From NCBI GenBank assembly GCA_035946955.1, contig DASYYE010000147.1:1-40252 (forward strand): a stretch of 40,252 bases of DNA. Direction: 5' to 3'. This DNA is from DASYYE01 sp035946955. GTDB taxonomy: Bacteria > Actinomycetota > Actinomycetes > Streptosporangiales > Streptosporangiaceae. Positions 22,717 through 31,492 of this stretch are shown here, piece by piece; position 1 is the first letter of the stretch; every line of letters starts with the position of its first letter. Below the pieces are notes generated by a model that did no database searches, had not been told where the DNA came from, and saw nothing but the letters and a program-made list of their open reading frames with translations. A program made the position numbers and the translations under genes.

Positions 22717-25482
22717 ATGATTCTTGGCATCGTGAGGCCTCGCGGAGCGCGCTTGGTCGCCGGGCTCACCGTCGGCATACTTGCCGGTGTGCTCTCAGTC
22801 AGCGCGGCAGGCTCAGCGCATGCAGCCGTAACTGGGCAGGTACGCGTGGACCAGGTGGGCTTCCTGCCTGGGGAGACAAAGCAGGCGTACCTGATGACCA
22901 CCGGCACGGCCTCCGGTGTGACCTTCGCTGTCATCAACTCGGCTGGCTCGACCGTGCTGTCGGGAAACGTCGGGTCGGCAAGCCGGGGGTCGTGGAACAC
23001 GAACTACCCGGATGTGTACCCGATCGACTTCAGCAGCCTGACGGCCGCGGGCACGTACCACATCCAGGTCAGCGGTGGTGTGAGCGCGTCATCGCCGAGC
23101 TTCACGGTGCAGAGCGCGAGTTCGCTGTACGGCGGGCTGGTCAGCGATGGGGTCAGTTTCTTCCAGACCCAGCGCGACGGCCCGAACGTCATCCCCGGGC
23201 CACTGAACCGGCAGCCCTCGCATCTGAACGACGCCAGCGCGAGCGTCTACGCGCATCCCCACTTCGCCTCGGGCGGCAGTGACACGATCACCGACGCCAA
23301 CCTGACGAAGATCGGCGGCCCTGTCGACGTCTCGGGCGGCTGGTTCGACGCCGGCGACTATCTCAAGTTCACCATGACGACCGCGTACGCTGACTCGCTG
23401 CTGTTCGCCGCTCAGCGGGCGCTCGGCAGCGCCGCGCCGACGAGCCTCGCCGCGGAGGCCCACTTCGGCGTGTCCTGGCTGAACAAGATGTGGAACCAGA
23501 GCACCAAGACGCTCTACATGCAGGTCGGCATCGGTTCCGGCAACTCCGCGGGGACGTTCCTCGGCGACCACGACCTGTGGCGGCTGCCGGAGGCCGATGA
23601 CTCCGACACCTCCTCGGCTGACCGCTTCGCGGCCGCGCACCGTCCGGTGTTCGAGGCGGCATCGCCGGGCACGAAGATCAGCCCCAACCTGGCTGGCCGG
23701 GTGGCCGCCGCGTTCGCGCTCGCCGCGCAGGTCGACGCCACCAGCAACCCCACGCAGGCGGCCGCCGAATACCAGGCCGCTATATCGGTGTATGCGCAGG
23801 CGAACACGACCAGCCCGCCCAGCACGCTGGTGACCACGCTGCCGAACTCCTACTACACAGACAGCAGTTGGCACGAGGACATGGAATTCGGTGCCGCTGA
23901 GATCGCCCTGGCCGCGCAGGCCCTCGGTCACGACCCGTCCACCTACCTGTCGCAGGCGGCGACCTGGGCCAGCCAGTACATCGCCAGCGACACCGGTGAC
24001 ACCTTCAACCTCTACGACCCGAGCGCGCTCGCCCACGCCGACCTGATCCAGGCCATGGACAACGCGGGTGACCCCGCTGGGCTGGCCGTCACCCGAACCG
24101 AGCTGGTCAACGACCTCAAGCGCCAGCTCACAGGCGCGGCGACCGTGGCCGCGTCAGACATCTTCCACGCTGGTGGCGACTACACCAATTTCGATGTCGA
24201 TTCGCACACCTTCGGCCTGGTGGCCACCGAGGCGCTCTACCAGAAGGTCAGCGGTGACACTTCGTTCGCGTCGTTCGCCACCCAGCAGCGCAACTGGCTG
24301 TTGGGCGCGAACGCGTGGGGCACGAGCTTCATGGTCGGTGAGGGCACCACGTTCCCGCACTGCATGCAGAGCCAGATGGCCAATCTGGCCGGCAGCACCA
24401 ACGGCTCCGCCCCCATCGACATAGGCGCTGTGGTCAATGGCCCGAACGGCGCTTCGAACTTCTCCGGCGGTCTCGGTGGCTACCAGTCGGGGATGGTGGC
24501 CTGCCCGCCGGGCGGCTCGAACCCCTTCAAAGCGTTCGACGGGCACAACAGCAGGTGGGTCGATGACGTCCGCTCATGGCAGACCGACGAGCCCGCCCTT
24601 GACATGACCGGCACCGCCGTCCTGGGAGCGGCCTTGCAGCAGTCCCTGAGCGGCAGCAGCAGCCCGAACGACTTCTCGCTGTCGCTGAGCCCCAACTCGG
24701 GGACGGTGACAGCGGGGCAGTCGGCGACATCGACGGTGTCCACCGCGGTGACCGCGGGCAGCGCCGAGTCCGTCACCTTGTCGGCGGCGGGGCTGCCCAG
24801 CGGCGCCACCGCGTCGTTCGGCACCTCACCGGTCACCTCCGGTGGCGGCTCGGCCCTGACCATCGCCACCACCTCCTCGACCCCGGCCGGCACCTACCGG
24901 GTGACCGTCACCGGCACCGCCAGTTCGGGGTCACACACCGCCACCTACACACTCACGGTCGCCTCGGGCAGTGGTGGGTGCACGGCAGCGCAACTGCTGG
25001 GCAACCCAGGGTTCGAGAACGGCGCCACCAACACCGCACCGTGGGTCCAGTCCTCAACCCTCGGTTTCGACCCTGTCACTGCTGCCTCCACCGCTGAGCC
25101 GGCGCACTCGGGTGGCTTCGTGGCCTGGTTCAACGGCAACGGCAGCGCCGACACCGACACCGAGGCGCAGACGGTCACCATCCCAGTCGGCTGCACCACC
25201 GCGACGCTGTCGCTCTGGCTGCACATCGACACCACCGAGAACACCACCACCGCCACCCCCGACACGTTCAAAGTCCAGCTCCTCAACAGCGCCGGCACCG
25301 TGCTGACCACCCTGGCGACCTTCTCCAACCTCAGCCACAACACCGGCTACACCCAGCACAGCTACAACGTGTCCAGCTACATCGGCCAGACCGTCACCCT
25401 CAAGTTCACCGGCACCGAAACCGACACCAACGGCGGCACCACCAACTTCGTCCTCGACGACACCGCACTCAACGTCAACTAA
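22717..25482 (+). CDS. secreted modular GH9 endoglucanase (cellulase)
   Basis: 921 aa. ATG 22717 after GGGGCGA. Signal peptide about 1-37 (GLTVGILAGVLSVSAAGSAHA). Residues 38-132 form the immunoglobulin-like CelD_N domain (VRVDQVGFLPGETKQAYL). Residues about 135-650 are the GH9 (alpha/alpha)6 barrel with GGWFDAGDYLKF (catalytic base D214, D211) and VDDVRSWQTDEPALDMTGTA (proton donor E625). A bacterial Ig-like domain (about 655-750) and a beta-sandwich carbohydrate-binding-like C-terminal module (GNPGFENG to the end) follow. It cleaves beta-1,4-glucan. No neighbours suggest an operon, and a strong hairpin follows. The inverting GH9 call is certain; the C-terminal module's ligand is unknown. 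Confidence 0.95.
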   Translation: MILGIVRPRGARLVAGLTVGILAGVLSVSAAGSAHAAVTGQVRVDQVGFLPGETKQAYLMTTGTASGVTFAVINSAGSTVLSGNVGSASRGSWNTNYPDVYPIDFSSLTAAGTYHIQVSGGVSASSPSFTVQSASSLYGGLVSDGVSFFQTQRDGPNVIPGPLNRQPSHLNDASASVYAHPHFASGGSDTITDANLTKIGGPVDVSGGWFDAGDYLKFTMTTAYADSLLFAAQRALGSAAPTSLAAEAHFGVSWLNKMWNQSTKTLYMQVGIGSGNSAGTFLGDHDLWRLPEADDSDTSSADRFAAAHRPVFEAASPGTKISPNLAGRVAAAFALAAQVDATSNPTQAAAEYQAAISVYAQANTTSPPSTLVTTLPNSYYTDSSWHEDMEFGAAEIALAAQALGHDPSTYLSQAATWASQYIASDTGDTFNLYDPSALAHADLIQAMDNAGDPAGLAVTRTELVNDLKRQLTGAATVAASDIFHAGGDYTNFDVDSHTFGLVATEALYQKVSGDTSFASFATQQRNWLLGANAWGTSFMVGEGTTFPHCMQSQMANLAGSTNGSAPIDIGAVVNGPNGASNFSGGLGGYQSGMVACPPGGSNPFKAFDGHNSRWVDDVRSWQTDEPALDMTGTAVLGAALQQSLSGSSSPNDFSLSLSPNSGTVTAGQSATSTVSTAVTAGSAESVTLSAAGLPSGATASFGTSPVTSGGGSALTIATTSSTPAGTYRVTVTGTASSGSHTATYTLTVASGSGGCTAAQLLGNPGFENGATNTAPWVQSSTLGFDPVTAASTAEPAHSGGFVAWFNGNGSADTDTEAQTVTIPVGCTTATLSLWLHIDTTENTTTATPDTFKVQLLNSAGTVLTTLATFSNLSHNTGYTQHSYNVSSYIGQTVTLKFTGTETDTNGGTTNFVLDDTALNVN

Positions 25483-25505
25483 GCGGCCCACCACAGGCCA
25501 ATACC

Positions 25506-25541
25506 GTCCGGGCCGACAAGTCCGTCCTTGTCGGCCCGGAC
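25506..25541. terminator. hairpin terminator after the GH9 gene
   Basis: 15-bp perfect stem GTCCGGGCCGACAAG (25506-25520) with 25527-25541, loop TCCGTC, starting 23 bp after the stop. Confidence 0.85.
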
Positions 25542-25656
25542 GACCCAGTGGAAGTGCACGATCGCGGAGGGTCGGGCACGGCAGATACCGGTCCGGAACT
25601 TCCGGGTGTTTCGCCTGCGGCCGCACAGAACTGGCCAGGGTGGGAAGGGTGTAGGC

Positions 25657-26082
25657 ATGACTGATGGTCCTGTGCGCCGCAGCGTGGACGTCGAGCGCAC
25701 CGCCCCAGGTGTGTTCACGGCGACCAACGACCGGGGCGGCCAGCTCACCTTCGGCACCGGCAGCGGTACGGAGTTCACTCCGACTGAACTGCTGCTGGCT
25801 GCTATCGGTGGTTGCACCTCGATCGACGTTGACATCCTGGCCTCGCGCCGCGCCGAGCCGGACAGTTTCCATGTCCTGGTGGGGGCGAACAAGGTCCGCG
25901 ACAGCAACGGCAACCGGATGACCGATATCGAGGTCACCTTCCAGATCGTGTTTCCGGCCGGTGAGGATGGCGACGCGGCCAGGGCCATCCTGCCGGACGT
26001 GGTCAGCAAGTCGCATGACCGGCTCTGCACGGTCAGCCGCACCATAGAACTAGGCACGCCCATCAGCACCAGAATCGCCTAG
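25657..26082 (+). CDS. OsmC-family protein (peroxidase-like)
   Basis: 141 aa from ATG 25657 (GGGAAGGG upstream). An upstream in-frame start is possible but would run through the GH9 terminator, so I reject it. OsmC fold with N-terminal beta strands, ELLLAAIGGCTSIDVDILAS carrying the first redox Cys and a second Cys in RLCTVSRTI near the C-terminus. OsmC/Ohr proteins reduce organic peroxides using the Cys pair; this one is closer to general OsmC/YhfA than to Ohr. Single gene with its own terminator at 26092-26115. Cytosolic, probably stress-related. Confidence 0.88.
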   Translation: MTDGPVRRSVDVERTAPGVFTATNDRGGQLTFGTGSGTEFTPTELLLAAIGGCTSIDVDILASRRAEPDSFHVLVGANKVRDSNGNRMTDIEVTFQIVFPAGEDGDAARAILPDVVSKSHDRLCTVSRTIELGTPISTRIA

Positions 26083-26091
26083 CCGCTGTGG

Positions 26092-26115
26092 CCCACTCGG
26101 CCCCCACCGAGTGGG
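26092..26115. terminator. hairpin after the OsmC gene
   Basis: 9-bp stem CCCACTCGG (26092-26100) pairing with 26107-26115 across a 6-nt C-rich loop, 9 bp after the stop. Confidence 0.65.
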
Positions 26116-26118
26116 TCA

Positions 26119-26177
26119 TTCCATGATCCGGTAGGAATTTCAGTCATGGTGACTGAGAAGTCTTCGTGATCAAGGGA
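26119..26177. repeat. palindromic repeat element, copy 2 (intergenic, diverged)
   Basis: Same 27-nt arm / 5-nt loop / 27-nt arm layout as 11721-11779 and shares TTCCATGATCC, TTTCAGTC and GAGAAGTCTTC. The arms now pair at about 18 of 27 positions. It lies directly after a terminator. Confidence 0.7.
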
Positions 26178-26285
26178 AGCCGGGTGCTTGTGCGGGGGCT
26201 GTGGGGGTGTTTCCGCGGTTGTGGCTGGGTGGCAGGCCCGTCACAATGCTGGCGGGCAATTGCCAGCATGCGGAGGCGGGAAATA

Positions 26286-27881
26286 GTGATCACAAGCTCG
26301 GCGAGACGGCTGTCTGCCCTGGTGGCAGCGTCGGTGGTGGCGGTGGCGCTCGCTGCCTTGGTGGCTCCCCCGGCGGCTGGGGCTGGCACGGGGATGACTG
26401 TGTTGTGCTGGCAGCAGAGCTATGCGTGCACGACCGGTGGTTACGCGGGCCAGCCTCCTTCGGTCTGGACCAACAAGCAATGGGCCAGCGGGTGGGGCTA
26501 CTACAACGGTGCGAGTGTGGATGGTGGCGGGAACCACCACAACTGCACGCTGTACGCGGCCTACCAGGAAGCACTCCTCGGGGCCTCGGACCCGGGCAAC
26601 CTCGGTAACGCTGCCACCTGGTCCGCCAATGCGGCGGCGCAGGGAATCCCCGTGAACGGGACGCCTACCGTGGGGGCGGTCGCCAACTGGACCCAGCCGA
26701 ACCCGGCCATGGGCGTCGGCGCGGCCGGCCACGTCGCCTACGTGGAGGTCGTGACCTCCAGCTATATCGAGACCACGGAAGACAACTTCGGCAACAACGA
26801 CACCGGGCGTCGGCGCATCTACGTCGGCTCACCCGCGTGGCCGAATTCCTTCATCCACTTCGTGGGTGGGCCCGGCGGCCCTCCCCCCGCGAACGATGAT
26901 CCGCCAGGCAGCGCGGCGGTGGTGCATAGCGGGTACACGAGCGTGTACACGGTCAACACCGACGGCACACTGCAGGAGACCTACCTGGCTAAGAACGGCC
27001 AGCCCTGGCACACCCAGGACCTGTCGTCGGAGTTCGGCACCCCACCGGTAGCGGCGGGCACCACCCCGGTGGCGTTGTTCCACGGCGGCTACACGAGTGT
27101 GTACACGGTCAACGCCGCCGACCACACCCTGCAGGAGACCTATCTCTCGGCGATCGGCCAGCCCTGGCACACCCAGGACCTGTCGTCGGAGTTCGGCACC
27201 CCACCAGTCGAGGCGGGGACGACCCCGGCGGTGGCTCTGCACGCCGGGTACACGAGCGTGTACACGCTCAATGCGAACGGCTCCCTGCAGGAGACCTATC
27301 TGTCGGCGGTTGGCCAGCCCTGGCACACCCAGAACCTGTCCACCGGGTCCGGCACCCCGCCCGCGGCGGCGGGGACCAACCCCGCCCCGGTGCTCCACAC
27401 CTCAGCCTCTGGGGCGCTGAATTTCACCAGCGTCTACACCCTCAACGCCGACCATACCCTGCAGGAGACCTATCTGCCGGCGATCGGCCAGCCCTGGCAC
27501 ACCCAGAACCTGTCCACCGGGTCCGGAACCCCGCCCGCGGCGGCGGGGACCAGTCCCCAGGCGCTCTACCACACCGGGTACACCAGCGTGTTCACCCTCA
27601 ACACGAACGGCACGCTGCAGGAGACCTACCTGACGAAGAACGGCCAGCCCTGGCACACCCAGAGCCTGTCGGCGGAATATGGCACCCCGCCCGTCGCCCT
27701 CCATACCCCGGTGATGCCGGTCGTGCACCCCGACAGCTCCGGGGTGATGGACTTCACCAGCGTCTACACCATCAACGCCACTGGCCACACCCTGCAGGAG
27801 ACCTACCTGTCGGCGGTCGGCCAGCCCTGGCACACCCAGACCCTGCCCGCCCCACCTGCCACGGCAAAGGGCGGTGCCTAG
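26286..27881 (+). CDS. secreted CHAP-domain protein with six PWHTQ beta-repeats
   Basis: 531 aa from GTG 26286, 5 nt after GGAGGCGGG; ATG 26268 is possible but has no such site. Signal peptide about 1-34. Residues 40-185 are a CHAP (NlpC/P60-like) amidase domain: catalytic C87 in HHNCTLYAAYQ, H149 in AAGHVAYVE and an acidic/Asn residue in ETTEDNF. From about 215 there are six repeats of about 45-50 residues with TSVYT-N---TLQETYL----GQPWHTQ-LS. These look like tectonin/PLL-type beta-propeller blades that bind sugars. CHAP enzymes cut peptidoglycan peptides or cross-links. The two parts suggest a targeted wall hydrolase. It overlaps the convergent HxlR gene by 4 bp. Confidence 0.85.
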   Translation: MITSSARRLSALVAASVVAVALAALVAPPAAGAGTGMTVLCWQQSYACTTGGYAGQPPSVWTNKQWASGWGYYNGASVDGGGNHHNCTLYAAYQEALLGASDPGNLGNAATWSANAAAQGIPVNGTPTVGAVANWTQPNPAMGVGAAGHVAYVEVVTSSYIETTEDNFGNNDTGRRRIYVGSPAWPNSFIHFVGGPGGPPPANDDPPGSAAVVHSGYTSVYTVNTDGTLQETYLAKNGQPWHTQDLSSEFGTPPVAAGTTPVALFHGGYTSVYTVNAADHTLQETYLSAIGQPWHTQDLSSEFGTPPVEAGTTPAVALHAGYTSVYTLNANGSLQETYLSAVGQPWHTQNLSTGSGTPPAAAGTNPAPVLHTSASGALNFTSVYTLNADHTLQETYLPAIGQPWHTQNLSTGSGTPPAAAGTSPQALYHTGYTSVFTLNTNGTLQETYLTKNGQPWHTQSLSAEYGTPPVALHTPVMPVVHPDSSGVMDFTSVYTINATGHTLQETYLSAVGQPWHTQTLPAPPATAKGGA

Positions 27882-28309
27882 GCGAAGTGAAGCTGCGGGT
27901 GGCGCGGCTCGTGGTCGACTAGCTGGTCGCAGGTCGGGCAGTACCAGCGGGCTTCGATAGGGGTGCCGCACGCAGGGTGGCGGGGGGTGTCTGCCGGGTC
28001 GGTGTGCCTGGCACCCCAGTGCGCGAGCATGCGGAGCGCCCCCGCGAGTTCGGTGCCTTCAGCGGTCAACTGGTAGGCAACCCGGGGCGGCCGCTCCGAG
28101 TATGGCCGGGCCACCAGCAGCGCCTCACGCTCGAGGCGCTTGAGGCGCTCGGACAGGATGTTCGCGGCGATGCCGGGGACCTGGCTGAGTAGGTCGTTGA
28201 ACCGGCGGGGGCCTGGCAGCAGCGCCTCCACCACCAGCAGCGTCCACCGGTCGCCGACTCTGGCCAGAGCCTGCGCCAGCGGTGAGGAGTCGCGCTCAGG
28301 TTCGCTCAT
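27878..28309 (-). CDS. HxlR-family winged-helix regulator with C-terminal zinc-ribbon-like tail
   Basis: 143 aa from ATG 28309. The HxlR domain (about 8-100) shows VGDRWTLLVVEALLPGPRRFNDLLSQVPGIAANILSERLKRLERE, then YQLTAEG. The C-terminal tail holds Cys residues in HPACGTP and YCPTCDQ, a possible metal site or redox switch. HxlR proteins respond to aldehydes, disulfide stress or quinones. It is divergent from the HtrA-like gene, with a palindrome in the 75-bp gap, and probably controls itself and that gene. Confidence 0.88.
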   Translation of the reverse strand: MSEPERDSSPLAQALARVGDRWTLLVVEALLPGPRRFNDLLSQVPGIAANILSERLKRLEREALLVARPYSERPPRVAYQLTAEGTELAGALRMLAHWGARHTDPADTPRHPACGTPIEARWYCPTCDQLVDHEPRHPQLHFA

Positions 28310-28384
28310 GGATGAATCGTAGCTACTTGATTCATGGCCGGTTAGTAGTAAGTTGCAAGTTACTAGTAACTGGGAGGTAGCACA
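28310..28384. promoter_or_regulatory. divergent promoter with palindromic operator (HxlR / HtrA-like)
   Basis: A perfect 12-bp palindrome GTTACTAGTAAC at 28359-28370 and a related half-site GTTAGTAGTAA at 28341. GGGAGG at 28372-28377 is the ribosome site of the rightward gene, so the operator abuts it. AT-rich compared with flanks. Confidence 0.6.
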
Positions 28385-29302
28385 ATGGGGATCTTGGATG
28401 AGGTCCAGGCCAGCATCAAGCAACTGACGGAGACGGCCGGAGCCTCGGTGGTGGGCATCGGGCAGCGTTGGGGCTCTGGCTCGGGCGTCGTGCTCGGAGA
28501 AGGCCGGGTGCTGACCAACGCACACAATGTGCGTGGCGAGCAGGTGACGGTCACCTTCGCCGATGGGCGCACAGTGGAGGGGAGTGTGACCGGGCACGAC
28601 GTCGACAATGACCTGGCCGTCATCGATGTCGACACCGCCGGGGCCCCGGCGCTGACGTGGGCCAGCAACGCGTCCGCGGAGATCGGCATGCCAGTGTTCG
28701 CACTGGCCAACCCGGGCGGACTCGGGCTGCGGGTGACGTTCGGCTTCGTTTCCGGCAAAGACCGGACTTTCCGCGGCCCTCGTGGCCGGCGTATCACCGG
28801 CAGCCTCGAGCACACCGCCCCGCTGCTGCCCGGCTCTTCGGGCGGCCCGGTCCTGGACGCCGGGGGACAGCTGCTCGGGATCAACACGAACCGCCTCGGC
28901 GAGGGCTTCTACCTGGCAATACCCGCCGACGAGGCACTACGGGACCGGGCCGACGGGCTCGCCCGTGGGGAGTCAACGGCATCGCCGCGGCTAGGCGTCG
29001 GCATCGCTCCTGGTCACGTGGCCAGGCGGCTCCGCCGCGCCGTCGGCCTGCCCGAAACGGAGGGCCTGCTCATCCGCGATGTGGCTGACGAGAGCCCAGC
29101 CGCGCGCGCCGGTCTGGCACAGGGTGACCTGATCGTGACGGCCGCGGGCCAGCCGATCCGCACACCCGATGACCTGTTCGATGCGCTCAAGGCGGCGCGA
29201 GGCGGTATCGAGCTGAAGATCGTCCGCGGCGCCGAAGAACGAACCGTTCAGGTGACGTTCGCCGACAATGGCCAGCAGGATAGCGGCCAGCAGGAGTCAT
29301 AG
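28385..29302 (+). CDS. HtrA/DegP-like trypsin-fold serine protease with PDZ domain, no export signal
   Basis: 305 aa. S1C protease domain 1-190: catalytic triad H47 (LTNAHNV), D76 (DVDNDLAVID) and S152 (GSSGGPV). PDZ domain about 198-290 (ESPAARAGLAQGDLIVTAAGQPI). The N-terminus MGILDEVQASIKQL has no signal peptide or membrane anchor, unlike most actinobacterial HtrA proteins, so it is predicted to be cytosolic. Divergent from an HxlR regulator and followed by a strong hairpin. Probably a stress-induced protein-quality protease. Family certain; location is inference from the N-terminus. Confidence 0.92.
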   Translation: MGILDEVQASIKQLTETAGASVVGIGQRWGSGSGVVLGEGRVLTNAHNVRGEQVTVTFADGRTVEGSVTGHDVDNDLAVIDVDTAGAPALTWASNASAEIGMPVFALANPGGLGLRVTFGFVSGKDRTFRGPRGRRITGSLEHTAPLLPGSSGGPVLDAGGQLLGINTNRLGEGFYLAIPADEALRDRADGLARGESTASPRLGVGIAPGHVARRLRRAVGLPETEGLLIRDVADESPAARAGLAQGDLIVTAAGQPIRTPDDLFDALKAARGGIELKIVRGAEERTVQVTFADNGQQDSGQQES

Positions 29303-29319
29303 GCTCGCCGGAATGGCGT

Positions 29320-29357
29320 CCCGCTGACGGGCCGGCCAGGGCCGGCCCGTCAGCGGG
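29320..29357. terminator. bidirectional terminator between convergent genes
   Basis: 17-bp perfect stem (29320-29336 with 29341-29357), tetraloop CAGG, very GC-rich. It serves the HtrA-like gene and the opposing GGT-family gene. Confidence 0.85.
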
Positions 29358-29373
29358 CCCTGGTGACAAAGAC

Positions 29374-31194
29374 CTAACGTCCCACCGCGTAGCCCTGCAT
29401 GCCGCGGGGGTTGGCCGCCGCGTAGAGGAAGCCGCCGGCCCGGGCCACCGCGCTGACCCGGCCAAGTGACCATGGCCCGCGGACAGTCACCTCGTGCCCA
29501 CGCGCCCGCAGGCCGTCGATGACAGCGGAGCCGAACCGTTCCTCCACATGCACCTCGCGCGGGTAGGACTCCCGCGGGAAGAACGAGCAGGGGAAGTGTG
29601 TGGTGTGGAACGCGGGCGCGTCGATGGCCTCCTGCAGGTTCATGCCGAAGACCACGTGGTTGAGGAATACCGCGAGTGTCCACTGGTCCTGCTGGTCGCC
29701 GCCGGGGGTGCCGAACGCCAGGTACGGTTCCCCCTGTCGCAGCGCCAGGCTCGGTGACAGGGTCGTGCGCGGGCGCTTGCCGGGAGCCAGCGTGTTCGCG
29801 AGGCCGGGGGTGAGGGAGAACATCTGCGCCCGGGTGCCCAGGCAGAAACCCAGCCCGGGGACGATGGGCGAGCTTTGCAGCCACCCGCCGCTCGGCGTGG
29901 CCGAGACGAGGTTCCCGAACCGGTCGGCCACATCCAGGTGACAGGTGTCTCCAGGGCCGAGCGAGGGCACCGCGCCACGGGCCGCCCCGGTATACACCGC
30001 TGTCGGCTCGCCGGCCCCCGCAAGCTGGGGATGCCCGGTGGTGCCGCCCGTTGCGTAACCCGGCAGCCGGGGAGCGGCGCCCCCTGGTGCGCCCGGGACC
30101 AGCTCCGGCGATGCGGAACCTCCGACCAGCCCGCGCCGGTGCGCGGCGTAGCCCGGGGACAGCAGTTCCGCCAGGGGGACCTCGGAGAACTCCGGGTCGC
30201 CGTACCACGCCTCACGGTCGGCGAAAGCGAGCTTGGCGCACTCCACGACCGTGTGGACGAACTCGGTGCTGCCAGCTCCCATGCCGGCCAGGTCGAAGCC
30301 GGCCAGCAGCGCGAGTTGCTGCAGGAACACCGGCCCCTGGCCCCACGGGCCGGTCTTGCAGACGGTCAGGCCACCGAAGTCGAGGGTGGTGGGCGCCTCG
30401 GCAGAGGCGTGCCAGTCAGCCAGGTCTCCGGCGGACAGCAGCGCATGGTGCCGTTGCCCGGTGAGGTCCATGACCTCTGCGCCGTCCAGGTAGGCGGCGA
30501 TCGCTTCGGCGACGAAGCCCGAGTAGAACGCTCTCGTGGCCGCCTCGATCTGGCCCGCGCGGTCGTCGCTTGCCGCTTCTGCCTCAGCCAGGATGCGCTG
30601 GTAGGTGGCAGCCAGCGGGGGATTGGCGAAGCGGCTGCCGGGTGCGGGCACGCCGCCACTCGCCAGGTAGACCTCGGCGGAACTCGGCCAGTGCTCCCGG
30701 AACAGGTCCGACATCGCGGCGATGGCCGCGCTCGCGCCAGGCAGCGTGGGGTACCCATGTGCCGCGTAGCCGATCGCATAGCTGAGCACATCGCGCAGGC
30801 GGAGCCGCCCGTGGTCGCGCAACAGCAGCATCCATGTGCCGAACGCCGCGGGCACGCACGCGGCGAGCAGCCCGTCGCCGGGTACCAGGTCCAGCCCGAG
30901 TTCGCCGAACGCCGCCAGCGTCGCGGCCTGCGGCGCAGGCCCCTGGCCATTCAGCACGAACGTCTGTGCGGCCTGGCTGTCGAAACCGATTACCGGAACC
31001 TCGCCGCCGGGGCCGTTGAGGTGCGGCTCGACGACCTGCAGGACCAGTCCCGCGGCCACTGCGGCGTCGAACGCGGTGCCGCCATGCTCCAGCACCGCCA
31101 TGCCGGCCCCGGAGGCAAGCCAGTGCGTGGATGCGACCATGCCGAAGGTGCCCGCCAGTTGTGGCCGGGTGGTGAAGGTGGTCTGCTGGCTCAT
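29374..31194 (-). CDS. gamma-glutamyltransferase-family Ntn-hydrolase, cytosolic
   Basis: 606 aa from ATG 31194. Single-chain precursor of the GGT fold: large-subunit part to about 416, then small subunit starting at catalytic T417 (GDTCHLDVADRFGNLVSATPS), which should arise by self-cleavage. Other family blocks are GMVASTHWLASGAGMAVLEHGGTAFDAAVA, PGKRPRTTLSPSLAL, FGTPGGDQQDQWTL and GRVSAVAR. The large-subunit loop reads LNGPGGEVPVIGF rather than the usual GIGGGGF. No signal peptide, unlike secreted glutathione hydrolases. It could be a gamma-glutamyl or acyl-amide hydrolase. It sits next to the antibiotic cluster but is separated from the regulator by about 300 bp and faces away, so membership is uncertain. 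Confidence 0.85.
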   Translation of the reverse strand: MSQQTTFTTRPQLAGTFGMVASTHWLASGAGMAVLEHGGTAFDAAVAAGLVLQVVEPHLNGPGGEVPVIGFDSQAAQTFVLNGQGPAPQAATLAAFGELGLDLVPGDGLLAACVPAAFGTWMLLLRDHGRLRLRDVLSYAIGYAAHGYPTLPGASAAIAAMSDLFREHWPSSAEVYLASGGVPAPGSRFANPPLAATYQRILAEAEAASDDRAGQIEAATRAFYSGFVAEAIAAYLDGAEVMDLTGQRHHALLSAGDLADWHASAEAPTTLDFGGLTVCKTGPWGQGPVFLQQLALLAGFDLAGMGAGSTEFVHTVVECAKLAFADREAWYGDPEFSEVPLAELLSPGYAAHRRGLVGGSASPELVPGAPGGAAPRLPGYATGGTTGHPQLAGAGEPTAVYTGAARGAVPSLGPGDTCHLDVADRFGNLVSATPSGGWLQSSPIVPGLGFCLGTRAQMFSLTPGLANTLAPGKRPRTTLSPSLALRQGEPYLAFGTPGGDQQDQWTLAVFLNHVVFGMNLQEAIDAPAFHTTHFPCSFFPRESYPREVHVEERFGSAVIDGLRARGHEVTVRGPWSLGRVSAVARAGGFLYAAANPRGMQGYAVGR

Positions 31195-31492
31195 ATCTGG
31201 ATGATGTACCCGTCGTGCGCGGTCTCGAAGGCGGCATCGGCCTGGGAGCCAGGGGTGAGTTCTGCCACAACCGCCCGTGACGCTCCGGCAGGGCAGACCG
31301 CTGGAATGGTCACCGCACAGGTGTCCCGTTGGCCCATGTGTTCGTCATAACTCCCTCTTGACAAGTACGGGTGCAGCGGCCAGGGGTGTTCGCGTCTCAG
31401 ATAGCCCTGTACCCTTCGGGAAAGGGGCAGGATCCTCTTGGCGCTACGTCAATGACGTTGCGTTTGGTTGTTAGTGAGTGAGAGGACCGCTT
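31195..31492. promoter_or_regulatory. divergent promoter region, GGT-family gene / LuxR regulator
   Basis: 298 bp with no supported gene. It holds TTGACA at 31358-31363 without a clear -10 at standard spacing. The last about 60 bp are T/G-rich (GTTGCGTTTGGTTGTTAGTG). GAGAGGA at 31480 is the ribosome site for the regulator. Confidence 0.35.

Noticed and set aside
25528..25656. Longer OsmC start
   Set aside because: It would begin inside the GH9 terminator hairpin and adds a basic tail absent from the family.
28310..28813. Extension of HxlR into the HtrA-like gene
   Set aside because: Antisense to the protease gene; HxlR domain starts at 28309.
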